A stretch of 13,573 nucleotides of DNA from Rhypophila decipiens (taxonomy: Eukaryota > Ascomycota > Sordariomycetes > Sordariales > Naviculisporaceae). The stretch lies in NCBI GenBank assembly GCA_033297075.1, contig MU858399.1, forward strand, positions 1 through 13,573, in the 5' to 3' direction. How positions within the stretch are numbered: position 1 is the first letter of the stretch; every line of letters begins with the position of its first letter. Below the pieces are notes generated by a model that had not been told where the DNA came from, made no database searches, and was given only the letters and a program-made list of their open reading frames with translations. Shown here one piece after another: positions 7,964 through 13,573 of this stretch. The position numbers were made by a program, and so were the translations under genes.

Positions 7964-8778
7964 CGTATGATGGATGTTGTACGGAAATTTTATACAGGAA
8001 GTTTGCAAAACCTTTTAAGACAATGGTCAGATACGTGTGGTTATCAAGAGGGTACAGGCAATGACTCGGGGGATATCATGATGCTCCGTTAAGGTCCGAC
8101 AGACATACGGCCAGCGTGCGGCTGTACTCATAGTTGGGCGTTTTTGGGGGTTTTCTGCAAGACGAGAGCCCAGTAGGATGTCTCTCCTTCTCCAGAATTC
8201 ATTTTCGAGGCACGCGGTCGGCATTGGATTGTGTAATTTCCGTCACGTTCAGATACATTCGTACTCGAGGAAACATGGGCGAAATAATAGGAGTTACATT
8301 CTGTCTGGGTCCATAAAGTACAGACCATCCTGGGAAACATATTAACTTTCGTATAAGGAAAGTTTCAAGGAGTTGTAAAGCCTGCAACTTCTGTTTGAAT
8401 TTGATCCCACAGATAACCTGTCGGTTAGCGAAATAAAACGGAAAACGCATCCGAGAACAAATTTTTTTACCAGCCTCCATCGTCGGTCCCTCGCCCGAAA
8501 TTACGGCATGAAGGAAAAGAATAACAAGCTACCGGCGTTCCCCTATCCCTTGCAGGGACCGGAAATGTGATGACGGTTCCATAACATGTCGCGTTATATC
8601 CCGTCAAGCGCCGTACCAGATCAAAATTCAGAGGCACACCCACTGGATGTCTGGCTTCACGCCTTGTCAGGGAATATATTTGCAAAAGATTATGTACCAC
8701 GAAGTGAATACCATCATGACTCTGTTCGTACATCCGACTCTATCTCGCCAACAAACAAAATGATAAAAAATCACCCCA
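7964..8778. other. Intergenic region between convergent NLR-type gene and S28 peptidase gene
   Basis: Both flanking genes end here, so this holds two 3' flanks. Several short minus-strand frames (for example 8480-8199, 93 residues) start with ATG but show no family signature. I do not support them as genes, though decayed sequence cannot be excluded. A dyad AACTTTC-GTATAAG-GAAAGTT lies at 8344-8364, and TGACGT occurs twice at about 7951-7966. Confidence 0.5.
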
Positions 8779-10525
8779 TTATTGCGCCGGCTTCCGAATC
8801 CCCTTCTCAACATAAAACTCATCGATCCACTCCTGCATATTAACAATCACATCCTTCACTTGCGCCTCCAGCTCCGGATTCGCAGCCCAGTTCGGCCCAT
8901 AAAAGTCGGAACAGTGTGTCCCATGCTTGACGACACGATGCGGCAGTTGCTTCGTCCCCTTGAACGGTCCTCCCGGTCGGAACTTGCTCGCTAGGGTAGC
9001 GTCCCTCCACGGATCCCACTCCCCATTTGTGTGCATCAAGCGCGTGGTATTCGTCACGCTCCACCCCCCAGTCTGGCGATTCACATCTTGAGCGCGAAGG
9101 CCCTTGGCCAGACCATAGGTTCGCTCGGGGAAGACAAGCGAACACTGCTTGTGCCAGTATTCTGGGTTGACGAGCCGCGAAACGAGGGTCTTTTTGAAGA
9201 TGGGTGCGCCGTCCTGCCACCATTCAAAGGGCTCGTTGCAGACCATGTACATCCATTGTCGGTTTAGCCAGTTTGAGGGGGCGAGGTCTTTGTAGGCTAC
9301 GTTGGAGGCGTTTAGGCTCTTGAAGCATTCTACGTTGTTGGTTCCTTGCCACTCTGGGTATCCCGAGCTTGCGCAGACTGAGAAAGGTTGTGAGTTGGTG
9401 AATTTGGTACTCATTCTGTGGGGCTGGAGCAAAACTTACAGTCCGGGATAACCTCTTCCTTCACGTACTTGGCGTATCCATCAAGGGCCTTGATAAGACC
9501 GACGCCTCGAGCACCGGGGACTTTGTTTGCCGAGTTGGGCCAGACGTTCTCGACATAGTCGCAGAATCGATAGTATGGCGTGAATCCTGAGTTGTTAAAC
9601 GAGTAGAACTGGCCGGACTGCCATTGCCAGGGACCCCATTCTAGGGCACTGTTTGTACGTGGTTAGCGGTCCTGTAAATACGCCAAATAACAATAATCGA
9701 GACTTACGCAGCGAAGTCCAGATCGGTCAACTCTGTAAGCCCGAACTTCTCTTTCAGCGCCCTCTTGGCCTTGGGTGAGCCCACAGTCAAGGTCAGGTCG
9801 ACATAGTTGACGACGGCGTTGACGTCAGAAGAGCAGTTCTGAGGCGTGGCTTCCTGCACGGGGGCGAAATACTGCCAGAAGTCACCGATGGCCTCAACGA
9901 CGCCGCTGCTACCGTAGTAAGCCCAAAGCGTCCCAGGCTCACGAACAGCGAGCCACCCAGCCAATGCACCCGAGTAGGAGCCGCCGGTGAAAATCCACGG
10001 CGCCTTGGAGGGCGTGCTACCCCCGGTCTGGTCCCACGGCGCGGAAAAGTGCTCTACAAAATAGGTCACATCCTTGAGCGAGTTATCGAGCGTCAAGTAC
10101 TGCAGATTCTTGGTCGTGAGGCTCTGATAAGGCGATGACTCTCCCCAGTAGCGGTGTTCCTGGATCACCAGAGCACCTCCCGTCTCGGCAGCCATGCGAC
10201 CCGCCAATCGCTGGTTTGAGAAGTACGTCCGATTGAAACCGGCCGCAGACTGCTCGCCCGGGTTGACGAGGTAGACCGGAGACCCGGGGCCTTTCCAATG
10301 CTCGGAGCTATACCAATACCGCTGCTTGAAGGTGCCCAGCTTGGGGTTGGCGTGGTCAATCAGCTGGTCGAAAGTTCCGTAGCCGGTGAAGCCTTCTGCC
10401 CTCCTAGAGAGGGTCTCATCGATAGGAGGCCCAATTTCCAGTCCATTATGGCGGTGGTAGATTGCCGAGGATGGACTGATGGCGACGAAGATTGCCACGA
10501 GGGCAGAAGCGCTGAGGAACTTCAT
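8779..10525 (-). CDS. Secreted serine peptidase, family S28 (Pro-X carboxypeptidase/TSSP-like), 3 exons
   Basis: Secreted serine exopeptidase of the S28 clan, whose members cleave at proline (Pro-X carboxypeptidase, DPP7) or are thymus-type serine proteases; the exact specificity is not readable. Exons: 10525-9708, 9648-9440 and 9377-8779, giving 541 residues, the usual length. The start ATG at 10525 begins a signal peptide (MKFLSASALVAIFVAISPSSA, cleavage near 21). Catalytic Ser is S183 in GGSYSGALAGW, Asp is D464 in NGEWDPW and His is H497 in KHGTHCSDF; an EHRYWGESSP segment (123-132) is also typical. Sites for N-glycosylation include NRT (98), NCS, NNS, NAS and NTT. Both introns have GTAAGT donors, and the phases fit. 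The gene diverges from the F-box gene. All parts look intact, so a working extracellular nutrient or host-protein-degrading enzyme is likely. Confidence 0.93.
9378..9439 (-). other. Intron 2 of the S28 peptidase gene
   Basis: Minus strand: donor GTAAGT (from 9439), branch-like ACTCAC, acceptor CTCAG ending at 9378; 62 nt, phase 1. The junction reads EEVIPD-F-CASSGYPEWQG. Confidence 0.88.
9649..9707 (-). other. Intron 1 of the S28 peptidase gene
   Basis: Reading the minus strand, the donor is GTAAGT (from 9707), the branch site GCTAAC and the acceptor ACAG ending at 9649; 59 nt, phase 2. Removing it joins DLDFA-A to ALEWGPWQW. Without removal, a TAA follows at once. Confidence 0.9.
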
Positions 10526-10618
10526 TGCGACCCTGACCGTATTTGGAATCAGGTGAGAGGGCAAGACCTTGGAAAAGGAAAAAGGGTCATCACAGTCATT
10601 GCATGGAAATGCAGTCCT

Positions 10619-10625
10619 TATTTAT
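10619..10625 (-). promoter_or_regulatory. TATA-like box of the S28 peptidase gene (candidate)
   Basis: The minus strand reads ATAAATA about 94 nt upstream of the ATG at 10525. A pyrimidine-rich leader (TTTTTCCTTTTCC) lies between the two. Position and sequence fit a core promoter, but this is only a pattern match. Confidence 0.35.
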
Positions 10626-11241
10626 GTCTTTTCAGGCTGACATGGATCTTTTCTCGACGCGACCGTCGCTCCGAGGATTGCGCCCATGGCGTTCAATCAG
10701 AAGACTGCCTGGATCCGGATGTGATGCGGTGTGACCATGGGCCAAAATGTCGGAACGGGAAGCTGGTAATGAGTCCTCATAGAACAGTATTGTGTCTTGG
10801 TTCCTCGTAAAAGTGCTGGAGGATGCGGATCCGAGTCACCGAGTGGAATATCGCCGGTTTGGGTATCGTATTGTGCCCCTGACCAGCATGTGGTGTAAAT
10901 TGCTGCAAAATGCAGTCAATGCAGTGTAATTCGCCTCCAATGTCCTTCGCCATGTTCGATAACCGTTCAGCAAAAGCTTAGTTAAAGAGGAACATTTACG
11001 ATTGGGCTGTTGGTGATCTGGACATGACGATCACCCAGCTTGCTGTACTGCAGTGCCACCTTCCTGTTCCCGAGTCCGAGAACCTCGAGCCGCCCGGTGA
11101 GTGGAGGGCTTCCTCCGACCCCGGTCCCCGCAAAAACTCCACTGAGGCCACTAAAGCTGTGCCGGGACGGGAAGGTGCTTGGCGTCCTCGGCAGGTCTCG
11201 GCATGAGTTGGCAGTTGCTTGTCCCGAGCATCCGCGGGCTG

Positions 11242-11259
11242 TTGGCAGGATTCTGCCAA
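11242..11259. promoter_or_regulatory. Palindrome TTGGCAG-N4-CTGCCAA, candidate regulator site
   Basis: Perfect 7-bp arms around GATT, located about 585 nt upstream of the F-box gene and 720 nt upstream of the peptidase gene. Its right arm overlaps a CCAAT box (CTGCCAAT). Such a dyad suits a dimeric DNA-binding protein or the CCAAT-binding complex; no factor can be named. Confidence 0.3.
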
Positions 11260-11843
11260 TGAGACCTTCCCGATTTGGGTGTATTATTCCACATCGACAT
11301 GACTTTGGGTCCTCAGATGCTCATCAACGCCGCAGGCCAACCATCTGAGTCTCTTAACTCGGTCTTGCTCTCTTTGGAAGTTAGGCACTATACCTGGGAC
11401 TTTTGTCGTTCAATGTGATGGTCGTTTCTGTTGGTAAAAGCAAGCCCCATTGCTGTGTCGTTCCATCCGGCTCCATTACATTGCCGGTGCCAAAGATGGA
11501 GGAACAAAGCTTGGTTTTAAGGGCTTGCAGGCCAAGACAAAACGGCGATAGCAAATTCTCCCCATTCGACCAACATCTCTACCATTGCATACCGCATTCT
11601 GGACAACGATGGAATGCTAACACCGCAATACCACTTAGCACGCCTTCCAGAAGGTTCTCATGCAGAAAAAGGGGTTTGAAGACCTTGCTATACTATGTCC
11701 TCCACAATGTTGGTCTGGATCTACGTGTACGGGTATCTCCCTCCAAGTAAACGACAAGCTCTCCACAAAACGACCTCACCCTGAATCTGAACTCAACTTC
11801 TGATAGCAACACTAACGAGGACCCACTTCACCTAAGCCTCCAG

Positions 11844-13515
11844 ATGCTGTACAAATTGTCAGACGAGCTACTTAGGAAAATTGTCCAAAAACTCAGCGCC
11901 AGAACGAAGGACCTCATTAGTCTGTGTCGTGTTTCACGTCGCATCTCGGGTCTCGTCATGCCAGTCCTGTACCAGCCTGTAACCTTCATGGCCTTGAACG
12001 AGGACCGAATTGCTGCTCTCGACGACCCAAAAAGGCTTGCCCCGGCTCTCGAGAAAGGACATTTCCGCCACACGCAACACATTCGCGTGGCCGCCCCTTT
12101 CTATGACCGGTTCTGTGACCGGTGTTTCCATAGAGATGAATGGACGTCAGATCGTGACGAGAAGGCTCTAGATGATCAGTTAACGGCGGTACTCGAGTCT
12201 TGCTGCGATGCAAAGTTGAAAAGCTTCCACTGGGACCTGGGAATCTGCGTACCATGGCCGTTGATGCTCTGCCTGGGAGCTAATCATAAGCATATCCAAT
12301 CCATTCGACTCATAATAGATGGAGACTGTCCATATCAGGAAGAGGAAGGTGACTGGGGTGTGTGTAAAATAGACTCATGGCTCCCAAATCTCAAGAGCCT
12401 GTCTCTTAGCGGTTTCACATTTGACAGTAACAGGCAGCCTTCCGCGGACCACGAGTTCACGTTGTCCTATCCGTGGCAGGGGCTGTTCACAATAGTCAAT
12501 CAGGTGTCCCATCAATTGGAGGAATTCGACATCGACCTTGAACACGCCGTGCAAAATCGACGTTGCATCTTTTACTATCCCATGTTCTCAACATGGTTGG
12601 AAATGCTCCAGAGCCGACCGCCAGCGTACAAACCCCGACCAAGTAACATACCCGTGTTCTTTCCGGCTATAGGATCCCTGTCGTTGTCATTCGTTGATCT
12701 GGCAGGAAACGATGCTACAATTTATGGACGACCGGGAATTCTGGATGCCTTCGACTTTTCAGCTATCAAGCAGCTGAAATTACGTTGCTGTCCGGGCTGG
12801 GAGCTTCTGCTGCAATATCTCACCCAGAACCTCAACCGCCCCAAATACGAGTACTGGGACGGAGATGAGCAGAAAATGCTACAACAAAACCCAAAGTGCA
12901 CGCCATTGAAATCATTGGAGATTAGTTACTCTCAATACCCCGAGGCATCGACCAGTTCAGGTTGTGGCCGACTAGAGATCCTTCGTGAGTTCTTGAAGAG
13001 CTTCAAAGGGCTGGAGAATTTGTTTATCGTGGCCCCGGCTCTCTGTGTCGATTTGGGTCTCTGTTGCGCCCTAACCCACCACCACCAAACTCTCCGACGA
13101 CTCGTGTATTCTTGTTCTCATAAGAGATTACCACCAGACGACGATGGATGTATGGGCGATGCCGGGGATAAGCCCGAAGGAAATGGTCATGATTACCAAG
13201 AGGAACGTCCCAGAAAGGAAATAGAGAACAAGTCGACAGACCCTCCTCCGATGTTCATAGATTGCCTTGGGCATCCACTGGGCCATCTACCACGACTAGA
13301 AAGCCTCGGAGTATGCTTTGAGAACCCCAAATTCACGGTACAGACTACACTTATTCCATGAAATAGAAACGCTCTCTAACTCCCAGATACTCTCACAGAG
13401 AAAACTACTCCAGCCACTGACAGAAAGCCCCTCAGGACTAAAGCTTTTGCATCTGAGAAGATGCGGTCCTGGCTTCCGCACTGTAACGATCGTGACATAC
13501 CACACCACTACGTAA
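11844..13515 (+). CDS. F-box protein with LRR-like C-terminal region, 2 exons
   Basis: Likely substrate receptor of an SCF ubiquitin ligase: the F-box would bind Skp1 and the leucine-rich fold the target. The F-box is at residues about 3-46 (LSDELLRKIVQKL, LCRVSRRISGLVMPVLYQPV). The rest has irregular LRR-type segments such as LPNLKSLSLSGFTF, FPAIGSLSLSFVDL, FSAIKQLKLRCCPGWELL, LKSLEISYSQ, LKSFKGLENLFIV and LPRLESLGVCF. An acidic, disordered insert lies at about 428-470. Exon 1 is 11844-13337; the frame would end with TGA at 13359-13361, but a 49-nt intron leads to a second exon (13387-13515) that adds another repeat-like strand (SGLKLLHLRRCGPGF), giving about 540 residues. The start was chosen because the F-box follows directly. 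The exact C-terminus is less certain, as the gene could continue past the window. Targets are unknown. Confidence 0.85.
13338..13386 (+). other. Intron of the F-box gene
   Basis: Donor GTACAG (13338), branch CTAAC (13376-13380), acceptor CCCAG ending 13386; 49 nt, phase 0. Splicing joins FENPKFT to ILSQRKLLQPL. The donor is not the commonest type and branch and acceptor are close, but the downstream frame is clearly LRR-like. Confidence 0.7.
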
Positions 13516-13538
13516 CATAGCCCAAAAGAGCAACTAGA

Positions 13539-13561
13539 CTTGATTGGAAGATCCAATCAAG
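13539..13561. repeat. Perfect inverted repeat, 10-bp arms, 3-nt loop
   Basis: CTTGATTGGA (13539-13548) and TCCAATCAAG (13552-13561) are exact reverse complements around AGA. It lies 24 nt after the F-box stop, so it would form a hairpin in the 3' UTR. The function is unknown. Confidence 0.8.
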
Positions 13562-13573
13562 TAAATGGTATGT

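Larger units (their letters stand above)
10526..11843. other. Divergent 1.3-kb intergenic region between the S28 peptidase and F-box genes
   Basis: No gene is supported; frames here mostly start at TTG and lack protein-like content. It must hold both promoters. Notable items are an ATAAATA box near the peptidase gene, an AATGCAGT motif at 10608-10615, 10909-10916 and 10918-10925, the dyad TTGGCAG-GATT-CTGCCAA at 11242-11259, an ACTGCAGT palindrome near 11047, and a GC-rich stretch about 11085-11180. The last 100 nt before 11844 are C- and A-rich, as in fungal leaders. Confidence 0.55.

Noticed and set aside
8199..8480. 93-codon minus-strand frame in the convergent gap
   Set aside because: It begins with ATG but has no recognisable domain, and overlapping frames look equally plausible or implausible; not supported as a gene.
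10526..10564. Upstream extension of the S28 peptidase start to 10564
   Set aside because: That position is TTG; the ATG at 10525 begins a textbook signal peptide.
11403..11750. 115-codon plus-strand frame upstream of the F-box gene
   Set aside because: It starts at TTG and has no domain or codon pattern of a real gene; it lies in the presumed promoter.
1..13573. tRNA, rRNA or CRISPR loci
   Set aside because: No cloverleaf-like B-box pattern with matching stem, no rRNA-like stretch and no spaced repeats were seen by eye on either strand.

Overview
The window looks like nuclear DNA of a filamentous ascomycete, probably a Sordariomycete (the genus cannot be read from it). Three things point there. 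Introns are 49-76 nt long with GTAAGT-type donors and CTRAC/CTNAC branch sites. There is a Fot1/pogo-type transposon. The gene families (DUF6604, fungal NACHT/NLR with a DUF7791-like region, secreted S28 peptidase, F-box/LRR) are typical of such fungi. Spacing is loose and genes lie on both strands, without operons.

Left part (1-4394), accessory and decaying. Positions 1-829 are the 5' end of a Fot1/pogo-type DNA transposon on the minus strand, with an open transposase frame running off the left edge. A terminal-repeat-like end abuts a TA at 830-831. Directly behind that TA starts, in mid-domain, a DUF6604-type coding sequence (832-2786), so the element appears to have landed inside this gene. 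The gene also carries an in-frame TAG and a frameshift. Next comes a tract (about 3122-4394) of unannotated coding-like sequence: a minus-strand open frame without an ATG (3122-3400), a plus-strand signal-peptide-like cysteine-rich frame starting at TTG (3404-3625), and a well-formed plus-strand frame lacking an ATG (3678-4394).

Middle (5126-7963). One NLR-type gene has a Fungal_N/PigL_N-like N-terminal domain, a NACHT NTPase with Walker A and B, a DUF7791-like region and weak ankyrin-like motifs. Two +1 frameshifts and a doubtful splice acceptor make it most likely a pseudogene.

Right part (8779-13515), apparently intact. A three-exon secreted serine peptidase of family S28 (minus strand, 541 aa, full catalytic triad) and a two-exon F-box/LRR protein (plus strand, about 540 aa) diverge from a 1.3-kb intergenic region. 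Clean reading and splicing here argue that the lesions on the left are not simply poor sequence.

Overall this is a mosaic: two intact genes beside decayed, transposon-hit genes of types that turn over quickly in fungi. No CRISPR, rRNA or tRNA was seen. No clearly new multi-gene system is supported. The most interesting leads are the uncatalogued coding tract at 3122-4394 and the stepwise decay of the NLR and DUF6604 genes.
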